From Nemertoderma westbladi (taxonomy: Eukaryota; Xenacoelomorpha; Nemertodermatida; Nemertodermatidae), in assembly GCA_032718475.1 (NCBI GenBank), contig JAUCBJ010006563.1, forward strand, positions 1 to 21,294: DNA of 21,294 nucleotides, in the 5' to 3' direction. Position 1 is the stretch's first letter, and each line of letters opens with the position of its first letter. A model generated the notes under the pieces. The model saw only the letters and a list, made by a program, of their open reading frames with translations. It was not told where the DNA came from and searched no databases. Below, in pieces: positions 1 to 9,262 of the stretch. The position numbers and the translations under genes are program-made.

Positions 1-690
1 TATGTTGTACATGCCTGCTAGTTGTGCAGGAGGCATCGACTTCATAGTCTTTAGAGAGATACAATCTGGTCCAGGGCTCGATTCATCCATTGAACGAATT
101 GTCCGCTTTATATCTTCTAGAGTAACTGGCTCGATTATCTCCCATGCAGTGTCTGCGACTTGCGAATCGGGATGGCTGACAGCCTCGAACTTCGCAAGCC
201 AGAAACTCTGAACTTCGCTTAGCAGCATTGGGTCCTGCTCAGCTTTCCATCATCCATCTAATATCTTACTAACACATCTCTTTCGATTTATCTTTAAAAG
301 TGACTGGATTTTCTTGTAGTATAATCTCCTTTTAGCTTTGCTAGGAGCCGTGTCTGGTGGAGGTTTCTATGTATGGGGCTTCTTTACCTTTTTCTCAACT
401 CTGTACTTCTTTCTTTATCCATGCTTCATATGAGACTCCAATGACTGCTTTCATTTCATCTGTCAAGTTATCGTAACCATTAAACACCATGTCAACAATA
501 GGCTCGTCCTTCAAAGGACTGTCCTTCAATGCTCTCTGATACCAAGATGCCCATTCTTGTTCTGGTGTGATGGCGACCGAGGTCATATCACCACTGCATC
601 ATCAAACTCTACATTGGATTTTCATTTTCTTTATATTGGGTTCACTTTCACTAGATTCACTGCCCCCAAGTATATAGACATGAGGCACAT
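1..690 (-). pseudogene. Non-LTR retrotransposon ORF fragment, region upstream of the reverse transcriptase domain
   Basis: Read on the minus strand, this stretch resembles the region that precedes the reverse transcriptase domain in R2/NeSL-like non-LTR retrotransposons. The visible order is an acidic Ser/Glu-rich stretch (about 680-620), a segment with PEQEWASWYQRAL (586-395), a basic segment with KAKRRLYYKK and NRKR (about 350-255), then FWLAKF, EPVTLEDI and the pre-RT signature SSPGPDCI (58-81), followed by a segment typical of the start of the RT fold. The RT itself lies beyond base 1. The frame is broken: stops just upstream of the ATG at 586, a stop near 393, a frame change between about 396 and 352, and an in-frame TGA at 250-252. 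After that it is open for 83 codons to the window edge. Family assignment rests on motif recognition only; the clade is uncertain. This is a dead copy or part of one. Confidence 0.7.
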
Positions 691-814
691 CCCAATATAC
701 ATGAGATTGTATCAGGATTGGCAATCTCCATTTCATTGCAGTTTTTCAACTGAATTAAGCGAACTAGAGGTAGAGGTTGATGTTTACCATGAAGCCAATG
801 ATAATGAGATTAGA

Positions 815-952
815 ATCGAATCTCGAATGAGATTAGAAAATCTGGCAACATCAAATTCCCTAAAAACAAGCTTAGCATAAGATATCGAATCTCGAATGAG
901 ATTAGAAAATCTGGCAACATCAAATTCCCTAAAAACAAGCTTAGCATAAGAT
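815..952. repeat. Perfect 69-bp tandem duplication
   Basis: Two adjacent copies (815-883 and 884-952) are identical over 69 bp. The unit begins ATCGAATCTCGAATGAG. Identity without a single substitution in otherwise decayed DNA points to a recent duplication or to gene conversion. An open frame of about 100 codons on the minus strand crosses both copies only because 69 is a multiple of three; no protein family is recognisable in it. Confidence 0.95.
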
Positions 953-1089
953 ATATGTTTTCTGTAATTAGCGTTGGAAACATGTTTAAAACTTGTACGG
1001 GGCCATGAAAGTTGAATTATTTTCTCACCCCAGTTTAAATTTGAGCTATCAATGAAATGTTTTAAAAAAAAAACGAAAAAAAATACCGT

Positions 1090-2130
1090 CATTCATCAAA
1101 TCTGGGACACCATTTGTGGGACAGTGTTCTTTTAAATTGTATAAAAACATTTTCAAAATATATATCAAGTTATGTAGTAGAAATATCAATTAATGGATTA
1201 GATTATAATGGATTAGGATTTTATAACGAACGGACTGACTGTCTGACTGGCTCACAAGCTAAAGATTCATCCTGTGTGTGTTAAGGGTGAGCCCCCAACA
1301 AACGTAGACACGTCAAGCGGACGCATCACAAATAGCATTATAAATTAGGTTGCATGCATTCCAATGAGAGTATACCCAACCAATGCATCACGCCAATGTG
1401 TCAAAATAATTTTAGATCTCAGACCTATTTTGCAGACGCCTCAAAATTATAGAAAGCATTGAAGTCTATGAGGAGGTGAGGCTCAACCCACGTGAACATG
1501 AACGTGTCAAAGCCAATATCGAATAGTAATATGTAGTACAGTATTAATATAATTGTACAATTAATTTTTACTGAGCAAATGAAAAATTGATGTATATGTT
1601 ACAGTGTATATGAACTACAGTGCACTTCTTGTAGTATCTCGTTTAGTATTTTTATATCAGTGGGTCATATTGGGCACAGGTAACTCGAAAATATTATTTT
1701 AATTAGTAAGTCATCAAGTATTGGTTGGGGCTGTCCCTTTATATACTGATACACAAAGTACTGAAGTAGGCCAATGTTACCAGAGACCAGTCTGATACTG
1801 TCAGACAGCAGTTAAGTCTTTCCTTCTGTGTTTGTAGCACCATCACCGCAAGAAAAATAGAACGCTGTAGAATGAAAAAGAATGTAAAAAGCCAATAAAA
1901 TGAGAATGAGATTAATAAACCAGTCATAGGTTGATGAGCTGGTGGGTCATTGCGTGTTTTCTGGAAGTCTATGAAACCACACATTCCCCAAATACCAATA
2001 CTTCCTCACCCAACGGGCCAGTACATTAACGATGGTGGCCCAATTCCACAGGCACTGGTCCAGTACGGACTTTTATATACTTATATAGTTTAAACCTATT
2101 AGTACCAGGCTATAAAATGTTGTACAAATA
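1090..2130. other. Intergenic, no gene seen
   Basis: This is A+T-rich unique-looking sequence with stops in all frames. A short inverted pair ATGCATT/AATGCAT occurs near 1355-1390, and a weak similarity links about 1288-1330 with about 1470-1515 (both start GTGAG and carry an ACGT-rich core). Neither is enough to call an element. Confidence 0.6.
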
Positions 2131-2132
2131 CA

Positions 2133-2178
2133 GGGGGGGTCAAATTGACCCACCCCCCCCCCCCCCCCCCCCCCCCCC
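2133..2178. repeat. G7 / C26 homopolymer boundary with near-palindrome
   Basis: Seven G (2133-2139) are followed by TCAAATTGACCCA and then 26 consecutive C (2153-2178). The G run plus TCAAATTGACCC forms a near-perfect inverted repeat. Long C/G runs can form i-motif or G-quadruplex structures and are length-unstable, so the exact count may be an assembly artefact. This run marks the left edge of the repeat block that ends with another C run at 3818-3840. Confidence 0.9.
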
Positions 2179-2279
2179 TCTACATTCTACAGATTTTAAC
2201 GAAAACGTCTGATTTTTTGTTTGTACGTAGATTTCACTAGTCTGAATCCGAGCAATAAAAAAAATTTCAAAAAAAGTAC

Positions 2280-2630
2280 TCGGGTGGTTATTTTGCAGCA
2301 CCAAAATTACAAGTAGTGAACAATTTTCATAAAATTTGAAAGTTACAATTTTCGGCTAATTGTTTTTCAATACAGGTTTTCTGGGGCGCAAAATCCATTG
2401 GAAAATATTTAAAAATGATCTGATTAGTATAAATGGCTGTTTTAGTCCTCTACGTAGGCAAAAAATGAAAAAAACAAGTAACCAGCACTTTTCAGTTTGA
2501 ACACAAAATTTTTAATTCACTTATACGATGCTATAAATTCACATTTTCAGGTTTTCTGGGGCGCTGATTCTAATGGAATACATTTCTAATTTGCCAGATC
2601 ATTGCTAATCGTATTTTTCGGCGTAATATG
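2280..2630. repeat. Diverged repeat units sharing a CAGGTTTTCTGGGGCGC block
   Basis: The 17-base block CAGGTTTTCTGGGGCGC occurs at 2373 and again at 2548, 175 bp apart. The sequence after the second copy, including TGATTCTAATGGAAT and GTATTTTTCGGCG, resembles the reverse complement of the neighbouring ~162-bp satellite monomer (TTCTGAATTCAATGGAAT and GTATTTTTCGCCGG). The left part of the array may therefore be the same family in opposite orientation, heavily diverged. The inversion is an inference from these short matches. Confidence 0.5.
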
Positions 2631-2633
2631 GCA

Positions 2634-3400
2634 AATTTTCGTGCTAGCATCAAATTTCGTACCCATCACCAAAAAAGTACAAGTTTGAGATGTCCAGTGC
2701 GGTTTTTATTGATTCCATCGGATTCAGTGACCCTCAAAAACCCGTATAACGCAAGAAACAAGATGATACTTCTATTGATCAATTTGCTTATTTTCAAAAA
2801 TTTGGTGCTGGCATCAACAATTTTCACCCACCGGCGAAAAATACAAGAATGAAAAGTCTTATGCAATTTTTACTTATTCCATTGAATTCAGAACCCCCAC
2901 AAACACGTGTAATGCAAGAAACAAGGTGACACAATCAATTGATATATTGGATGGTTTTCAAAATTTGGTGCTAGCACCAAATTTTGCACCCACTTAGCAT
3001 ACAAGTTTGAGATGTCTAGTTAGATAATTATTTATTCCATTGAATTCAGAACCGCCATAAACCTCTAAAACGCTTGAAATAAGTTGTCACAAGTATTTGA
3101 ACTATTGAATGGATTTTCACAATTTCGTGCTGGCACCAAATTTTGCACACAGCACCGAAAAATACAAGGTTGATACGCCTGGTGCAACTCGTATATATTC
3201 CATCGAAACCAGAACCCCAAAAACCCCTATTGCGCAAAAAAACAGGTTCAAACAATCAATTTACAAAATTGACATATTTCAAAATTTGGTGCTGGCAGCA
3301 AAATTGGCACCCGTCGAAAAAAACAAGTTTGAAATTTCTAAATTTATTTATATGAATTCCATCTAATTGTAAACACCAAAAAAACGGTGTAAATCAAAAA
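2634..3400. repeat. Diverged ~162-bp satellite array, about five monomers
   Basis: The landmark AATTTGGTGCTGGCA (with variants) recurs with its GTGCT core starting at 2641, 2805, 2968, 3127 and 3289, giving spacings of 164, 163, 159 and 162 bp. Each monomer also carries TTCCAT(T/C)GAATTCAGAACC-like and CAAGTTTGAGATGT-like blocks in the same order. Monomers differ by many substitutions and small indels, so this is an old array. A period near 160 bp is close to nucleosome spacing. Several 60-85 codon open frames across it are by-products of low stop density and are not called as genes. Confidence 0.85.
2959..2986. repeat. 28-bp perfect palindrome at a satellite monomer core
   Basis: Bases 2959-2986 read the same on both strands; the left half is CAAAATTTGGTGCT and the centre is the hexamer GCTAGC. 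The other monomers carry degraded versions centred on GCTAGC or GCTGGC. The palindrome could be a dyad-symmetric protein-binding site or a hairpin/cruciform. No function can be assigned from sequence alone. Confidence 0.9.
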
Positions 3401-3429
3401 TTGAGATGTTACAAATCATATTTAATGAA

Positions 3430-3817
3430 ATGTATTTTTCAAAAAACGCCTCAAAAAAGTGCCAAAAGTAGGGTTAAAAAATGGTGCTATAACTCGAAAA
3501 CTTCCCAATAATTTTTAAAACCGTTTTCACTATTCGGAAGACAATATAATTTTAGGAAAAGTCATAACATTTAACATTTCAGATTCCCCATTGCGTTTGT
3601 TTCAGAGTTATAACAAAAAACTACGAAAATGTATTTTTCAAAAATTGCCTCAAAAAAAGTGCCAAAAGTAGGGTTAAAAAATGGTGCTATAACTCGAAAA
3701 CTTCCCAATATTTTTGAAAACCGTTTTAACTATTCGGAACACAATAGAATTTTAGGAAAAGTCATAACATTTCAAATTCCCCATTGCGTTTGTTTCAGAG
3801 TTATAACAAAAAAACTA
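3430..3817. repeat. 199-bp direct tandem duplication
   Basis: A unit beginning ATGTATTTTTCAAAAA starts at 3430 and again at 3629. Both copies share, in order, GTGCCAAAAGTAGGGTTAA, ATGGTGCTATAACTCGAAAA, TTTTAGGAAAAGTCATAACA and CCCCATTGCGTTTGTTTCAG. The copies differ by a few substitutions and small indels, so the duplication is younger than the adjacent 162-bp array. The second copy runs directly into the C23 run. Confidence 0.9.
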
Positions 3818-3844
3818 CCCCCCCCCCCCCCCCCCCCCCCGGGG
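3818..3844. repeat. C23 run followed by GGGG
   Basis: Twenty-three consecutive C (3818-3840) are followed by GGGG (3841-3844). This is the right-hand counterpart of the C26 run at 2153-2178. The two runs bracket a ~1.7-kb block made entirely of repeats. Length is uncertain in any assembly. Confidence 0.9.
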
Positions 3845-4796
3845 TTTAATAGGGTTAACAATGGCGATGCTGCATTATAATACATCAAACTAATTTTCTA
3901 AACTAACAAACTAATAATAATTGCTAATCTGCATATAATTGAGTTAATATTTTGCTCCTCAGTTTGTTAAAATTGTATTTGTAAAAAACCCGCAGGATAT
4001 AATTGTACAGTCAAGTCATTAGAGCCTGTGGAACCAAATGACTCAGTACAATTAGGTCCCGCCGGACCAAAGACTCGTATGACCTAATGACTACAACTCA
4101 TTAGTAGACTCATCAATCATTACCTAAACACCAATAATAAATTACATTAGTATTTGGGACAGTTAATATGATGGAATGTGGGAAATTAGGATTAATAAAA
4201 GGCCTATACTGAGATTTAGTATTTACAAAATTCAGTAAAACGATGAAATGTGGGATGTTGAAATGATTGAAAATTGAAAAAAATAACAACTGAACACAAA
4301 ACAAGCAATGTATGTTATACAATATTTATGTATGTTAAGTCCGAACTGGTGAAAGGTCTGCGTTCTATAATGATAGCACTGCATGATTTCATTCATTGGC
4401 TGAGTTAATTCTGGTTGCCACTTACAAACTTGATGCAGTACATTATTTTATTTGAAAAAGGCTCTTTTTCTTACTTTTTTAACTAATTTTTTACTTTTTT
4501 TAACAATTTTTACTTTGTTTAACTAATTTTTACTTTTTTTAATTTTTTACTTTTTTTACTAATTTTTACTAACTTTTTTATTTAATGAACTATTGACTAC
4601 ACAATATAATCAAATTGATACATACTTTCATATAATTGAGTAAGTTCCTGGTGCATAATGATTATATAATATAGACCGAGGCTTGTCGGGTAGCTTTCTG
4701 TACAGCTAGCTTATGTATTTAATTAAGATTTGAGATTCCGTATAAAATATAGTAACATTATACGTCGTAAACATTGATACCGCTGGTGATATTTTT
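3845..4796. other. Intergenic, A+T-rich, with a small hairpin and a T-rich tract
   Basis: No gene is visible. ATTAGGTC (4051-4058) pairs with GACCTAAT (4081-4088), with a nested GGTCC/GGACC pair in the loop, a small hairpin in a patch rich in (T)CATTAG motifs. Bases about 4457-4590 are a degenerate TTTTTACTTTTTTAAC simple repeat. Nothing else stands out. Confidence 0.6.
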
Positions 4797-5075
4797 TTTC
4801 AAATAAAACAATATATTCGACATAAAAACGTAATGGAAAACACTATTTTCAACTCATTTTCTTTAGCGAAATTCAGATAGTCTGCCCTCATATGTTGAGT
4901 TTTCCACTCGTTGGCATTTTAACACTCGCTTCGCTTGTGCTAAAAACCTGCCAACTCTTGTAAAACTCAACCACTCCTACAGAATAGTTGAATTTCGCTA
5001 AATTAAAATGAGTGAAAAAAGCGGTGTTTTCCACTTACTTTCTTTTTATCGAATAATAGTCCTTTATTGTTCAAA
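4797..5075. mobile_element. Fold-back palindromic MITE-like element
   Basis: The two halves are imperfect inverted complements. Outer arms: ATAAAACAATATATTCGACA (about 4803) pairs with sequence at about 5045-5070. Middle arms: TGGAAAACAC, ACTCATTTT and TTTAGCGAAATTCA (4832-4875) pair with 4985-5037. Inner arms: GTTGAGTTTT, GTTGGCA and TTTTAACAC (4896-4925) pair with 4937-4971. The centre contains CACTCGCTTCGC. There is no coding capacity. The whole unit could fold into one long hairpin, as expected of a non-autonomous fold-back transposon. No convincing target-site duplication was found, so the ends are approximate. Confidence 0.7.
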
Positions 5076-5189
5076 GCTTCAAAATATTAGAACACCATTA
5101 TCAAAACAAAAGCTATTAAGAACAAAACTGAATATATATGTATGTATGATATATGTACAGTACATACATAGATTAAGATGATTGACATT

Positions 5190-5395
5190 TATACAATTAT
5201 CAGCCAGCACAGGCTGACTGGTTCAGACAGTACATTGTTATCACATAAGCCAAAATCTGGAGGAAGACTCTGATCTGTAGACATGTCCATGTCTCTGAAT
5301 AACTACTAATTTCTGAATATCTGACAGTACAATAATTGTCATCATGTAAGTCGAATTCTGGGGAAGACACTGTGGGCACCGGCACATCTATGTTT
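5190..5395 (-). repeat. Two diverged ~100-bp direct repeats, probably a former coding repeat
   Basis: On the minus strand an open frame gives DVPVPTVSSPEFDLHDDN. A related segment about 100 bp downstream, read in another frame, gives DMSTDQSLPPDFGLCDNN. The conserved pattern is P-x-F-x-L-x-D-N. The DNA also repeats (GACAGTACA...TCTGG-GGAAGAC). The repeats follow directly after the cysteine-rich end of the pogo-like remnant on the same strand. They could be its C-terminal extension or an unrelated piece. The function is not recognised. Confidence 0.4.
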
Positions 5396-5399
5396 AATC

Positions 5400-6897
5400 A
5401 CAAATGTTACATTTAACACAAATCATTCTTGGGTGTGCATGCCAATATTGTTTACAATCACAACAATGGTTGATAGGGTTTTCCTTGACTTCCTTCTTCA
5501 ATATGACTAGAGCTAGCAGTAGGTTGTTTATGTTTCCACTAGCAATGAGTATGGTTTCTTTGACAATTATTTAATGTTATTGTTGCCATCTTTCTTAGTT
5601 TTCTTAAGCAGCTTATTTAAGGTGAGCAGTTTTGATCGCATTTCTTTCAGCTCGGAGGTTTTCAGAGACCTCATTGCTTTTAAGAGTCCAATGCCTTGAT
5701 TTTGACATGAAATGGCCGCTTCCAATGTGCTCGTATGTATTCGTGGGGAGGTGCAAAAATATCTGCATAATCAGGACTAATAATACTGTACTTTACAATT
5801 GGATGCTCACGAAATAAATAGGTTATAATTGTAGTTGGTGCAGGCAGATGTTGGGATGGGTGTTGGAATGTTGTTGATATATATAATTTTGTATGGCTGT
5901 TGTAAAGGTTGGTGATGCAGAAATTGGGATGGATTTTGTAATAGTTGCTGATGCAGATTTTGTGATGGCTGTTGGAGTCATTATTGATGTTGATGTCATT
6001 ATGGTTGGTGATGACTATGCTGGGAAGGCTGTTGGAGTCAATGTTGATGTTATTATGATTGTTTGAATGGTTAGTAATGAAGATGCTGGGATGGCTGTAG
6101 GAGACATTGTTGTAATTGGACTCGTAGACTGACTGTTCTGGTAATTGAATAACATATGTACCATTAACCTTACTATCACCATCCCCTCTTCAAGTCCATC
6201 CATACATCCATGGGTAGGGTATTGATAAAGAATTCCAATGCCACTGGCCTGTTCATGACCCAGTTCTACATCATTGTGCTTTCCAGTAGAAGCAGTTTCA
6301 GATTCTATATTACTGTTTCAGCTTCTATATTACCTTCTTTCTATCTGTATATTTTGAGACATAATTGACCTAGGTATTAACAAATCTACATCGACAGCCT
6401 GGAGGATGCCCATACTTCACCAGCTGACTTTTGTCAATGGCATTATAAATACCATACCAGATTTCCAGAACCCATTCTTTATAGAACTCAATGAGTACTA
6501 TCCTCAAAGGGACGCTTAAACATTCATTCTATGTCTTTCTTTGATATTGATTCACCTTGTAGTACTTGACCCATTATAACCAGTTTCGAAAGGCTGCTCT
6601 TCAAAGATTTAAACACAGCCACATCCAGGGGCTAAAGAATATGAGTGGCATTTGGTAATAGAGCAGTGTTTGACTTTCACACTTTCATGTGCTGGGTTGA
6701 TTCAGTCGATGTCTACATGACTCCTATAGTTATCAAATGTTATATATATGTTTCTTTCCATTGCTAGGAACACTGGGTAGAAAAAGTCTCTCAAACCATT
6801 TAAGGTGAAGATGGAAATCCATGAGCCCACCATGTTGCTCTGAAAAAAAGTTGCTAGTTGCCGAGAAAGTTTCTCTAAAAGTTGCCACGTGTAAACA
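5400..6897 (-). pseudogene. pogo/Tigger-like transposase, C-terminal half (DDE_1 end, linker, Cys/His finger), broken
   Basis: In minus-strand order: about 6840-6690 gives GLMDFHLHLKWFERLFLPSV and then DNYRSH, matching the W-M-D/WF and D-x(2)-SH segment that carries the second catalytic Asp of DDE_1 (pogo/Tigger) transposases. About 6665-6600 gives LLPNATHIL, a stop where Gln is expected, then PLDVAVFKSLK, the hallmark THxxQPLDVxVFxxLK motif. About 6480-6430 gives SSIKNGFWKSG and, in another frame, YNAIDKSQL. A long Thr/Ser/Pro linker follows (about 6250-5870, units like TPTAFPA) with one internal stop. Then come IVKYSIISPDYADIFAPP (about 5795-5745), a Lys/Leu-rich helix (about 5705-5580), and CCDCKQYWHAHPRMIC (about 5470-5420), which resembles a PHD-like zinc finger. 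Several frameshifts and stops make this inactive. The family would cut and paste at TA sites in the nucleus. The N-terminal half lies beyond the Mutator-like insertion. Confidence 0.75.
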
Positions 6898-6902
6898 GGC
6901 CT

Positions 6903-6923
6903 TTAAGGGGAGCAATGCCGGTA
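6903..6923 (+). repeat. Left terminal inverted repeat of the MULE
   Basis: It begins TTAAGGGGAGCAATGCCGGT. It matches the reverse complement of 10227-10247 at 17 of 21 positions, including the first twelve. Similarity stops after about 21 bp, so these are short terminal repeats for a MULE. Confidence 0.8.
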
Positions 6924-7291
6924 CAAAAAAAAAATTTTTCGAAAAGTTTTTTTTCCACCTTCTAGCTTGAAATTTTATGCTTTACGAAAATCACAAGCAT
7001 TTGGACGCAGCTCCACCCAATCCGGAGTTACACCCAGTTTTGTGAAAGGTGTTCGCTAAAAGCAACCATTTTTTATTTATTTTCGTTTTGAATTTATTCT
7101 GTTCTAAATAACGACTGGTAAAAAGAATGTCATGGCTTATCATTCAATGTTATATGTAGAGGGAAATTCAAACTCAACAATTAGAGTGTTTTCATTTATA
7201 ATGGTTGTATGCATACCGGTACTATATTTCACATTGCTGGATTACTACCATATCAGACTATTGCTGTTTGTAGTAGTGGTATATTAGTACA
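6924..7291. other. 5' non-coding part of the MULE
   Basis: An A+T-rich leader lies between the terminal repeat and the transposase start. It has an A/T homopolymer patch at 6927-6952. Sequence near 7225-7290 would hold the promoter, but no TATA box can be assigned with confidence. Confidence 0.5.
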
Positions 7292-9262
7292 ATGCCTCGC
7301 TATAAGAGCTTTGGATGCAGGAAATTCTATGGTGGGAGAAATGGCAGTGTAGAAGACCATAATATAAAACTGACTTCATCTCGCCGCAGTACCTCAAGTG
7401 TGAAGCTCCATGGTACTGGTACCGGTAGGCCTACCGGTAATGCTACCGATAATAAATCCTTTTCAGCGATGCATCAGATTGTTGATCTTGAATTGCTACA
7501 AGCTTCTCTGAGGAAATGTCTCTGCTGTAATGCGTGCCATTCTTCAAATATAGTATAGGAATAACTGTTGATGGAAATATTAGAGACGGTTTGGCTGTCG
7601 TGCTTGTTATTGCTTGTGGTGACTGTAAAACGACCCATAAGTTCTGGACGTTGAAGACATGCAGTTCCGACTTGAGTAATAGTAATAAAACTGCTCAGGA
7701 TGACATTGGGAAGGGCCATTACGAGGTGAATGTCAGGTATACGTATGGCCTGAGATGCATCGGTGCTGGACAACAACAAGGGAAGGTTCTGGCAGCTGTG
7801 ATGAATCTTCCGCAGCCATGATCCAGATGGTTTCAGGTTTATAATTTCATACGGACTCTAATAAAACATTTCGCTGATGAATGTATGAGTCAGGCAGCGA
7901 GTGAAGCAGTGTCTGTAAATGTGGATGACCCAAAGGATCACCTAGCTTGTAGCTTCGATGGTACCTGGCAAAAGCGGGGGCACAAATCTTTGAATAGGGC
8001 AGTTAGCTCCATTAGTGTGGATACTGGGAAGGTTGTTGATGTTATGATTTTTAGCAAATTCTGTCACTCATGCTTGAAATTGATGCACAAGTCAGCTGAA
8101 GCTAAGGCTAAGCACGAGGAACACTGTATGAAGAACTACAATGGCTCAAGTGGCGGTATGGAAGTGGGAGGTATATGCATAATGTAAAACAAGGTTTATA
8201 ATATTTTTTATAAATCAAAAATACTGGTACTTGTCATGTATCTGTGCGCATTGATTTATATAGGCCTACCTGGATTAGCAGAATTTCCAAGCAGTTACAC
8301 TGTAGTTACTGAAGAAATAACAGTACCGGTACCACAGTACCTGTACTATTTTTTAGGATCTACTTCCTATTCCAGAAATAATGATTACCTGTATCATTGT
8401 TATTATTAATTTTAGGTGCCATGGCAATTTGTCAGCGGTCTGAAGCGAGGTATGGAGTGATGTATACAAAGTACCTTGGGGATAGTGATTCATCCATTTT
8501 TACAAAGGTGTCTGAATCTAAGCCTTACAAGCACATCCTGATGGAAAAACTTGAATGTGTAGGTCACATCCAGAAGAGGATGGGGGGTAGACTATGCAAG
8601 TTGAAGTCAAAAAACAAGGGACAGAAGTTGGCAGATGGTAAGCTTCTGATTGGTAGGGGAGACTGACTGAATCTGAAGTAGACTCTCTACAAGTTTACTA
8701 TGGAAAAGTGATTCGAGAGAACATGGATTCAGTTGCCAGTATGCGACAAGCGATTTGGGCTATTTTTTACCATAAACTATCTACAGATGAAAAACCAATG
8801 CATCAATTGTGTCCAAAGGGTTTAGAGAGTTGGTGCAAATTCAACAAGTCAAGTGAAACGGGGAAACCGTACCAGCATAAGCACAGTCTACCCGAAGCTG
8901 TAATGGAATGCATGAGGCCCATTTTCAGAGATTTGTCAAACCCGGAGCTGCTGAAAAAGTGTCTTCATGGCAAGACACAAAACGTAAATGAGTCTTGGAA
9001 TAATGTACTGTGGACCCATAGTGCATACGATGCAATCATAACGTTCAACAATGGCACCTTGAGCCGTTGTGACCTTTTGAAACGTTTTGGATTGGGCCCC
9101 GGAATATATATGGAGCAGGGGCAGCATAATCTCGATGAACAGCGTGTGTACAAGTCAGAGAAGGCTAACACTGAACTATCCAAATTAGCTAGGAAGCATA
9201 ACCGTAAGAGGAAACTAGAGAAGGACGATGTGTGTGCTGACTATGGAGCTGGGCTACATTAG
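7292..9262 (+). pseudogene. Mutator-like transposase, two exons, inactivated
   Basis: The ATG at 7292 begins MPRYKSFGCRKFYGG. The first exon runs to 8170, an intron spans 8171-8415, and exon two ends at the TAG closing 9262. The total is about 575 codons, near full length for the family. Landmarks: CLCCNACH with a following CGDC (zinc-binding pairs, about 7515-7620), YEVNVRYTYGLRCIG (about 7720-7760), FDGTWQKRGH (about 7950), CHSC plus HEEHCMKNYNGSSGGME (about 8060-8160), YTKYLGDSDS (about 8463), KLECVGHIQKRM (about 8546), VDSLQVYYG, RQAIWAIFYHKLSTDE (about 8740-8790), QNVNESWNNVLW and a basic C-terminus. These match the animal Mutator-like transposase domain. The lesions are one frame change near 7534-7560, an in-frame TGA at 7819-7821 after MNLPQP, and one apparent 1-bp deletion near 8657-8662. 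It cannot make an active enzyme without correction. It would otherwise bind the terminal repeats and cut them in the nucleus. Confidence 0.85.
8171..8415 (+). other. Spliceosomal intron (245 bp) inside the MULE transposase
   Basis: The donor G|GTATAT follows GAAGTGGGAG (8161-8170). The acceptor TTAATTTTAG ends at 8415, just before GTGCCATGG. Joining 8170 to 8416 keeps the frame (phase 1) and restores continuity from SSGGMEVG into the AMAICQRSEARYG segment, exactly where the family protein is continuous. Unspliced reading stops at 8187. The branch/polypyrimidine region is T-rich. Confidence 0.85.

Noticed and set aside
784-1092. ~100-codon open frame on the minus strand with an internal repeat
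   Set aside because: It is created by the perfect 69-bp tandem duplication, a multiple of three, in A+T-rich DNA with no recognisable domain.
1270-1530. Weak similarity between two GTGAG...ACGTG patches as possible element ends
   Set aside because: The matches are short and in direct rather than inverted orientation, with no duplication outside them.
2628-3366. Several 65-85 codon open frames across the 162-bp satellite
   Set aside because: They occur on both strands and in several frames of a tandem repeat; this reflects low stop density, not genes.
3629-3880. Open frame with a poly-proline run
   Set aside because: The prolines come from the C23 homopolymer and the rest is the 199-bp repeat; there is no protein family or conserved frame.
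4021-4100. tRNA-like folding in a patch with paired GGTCC/GGACC and ATTAGGTC/GACCTAAT
   Set aside because: The stems do not form a cloverleaf and there are no recognisable A and B box promoter sequences at the right spacing.
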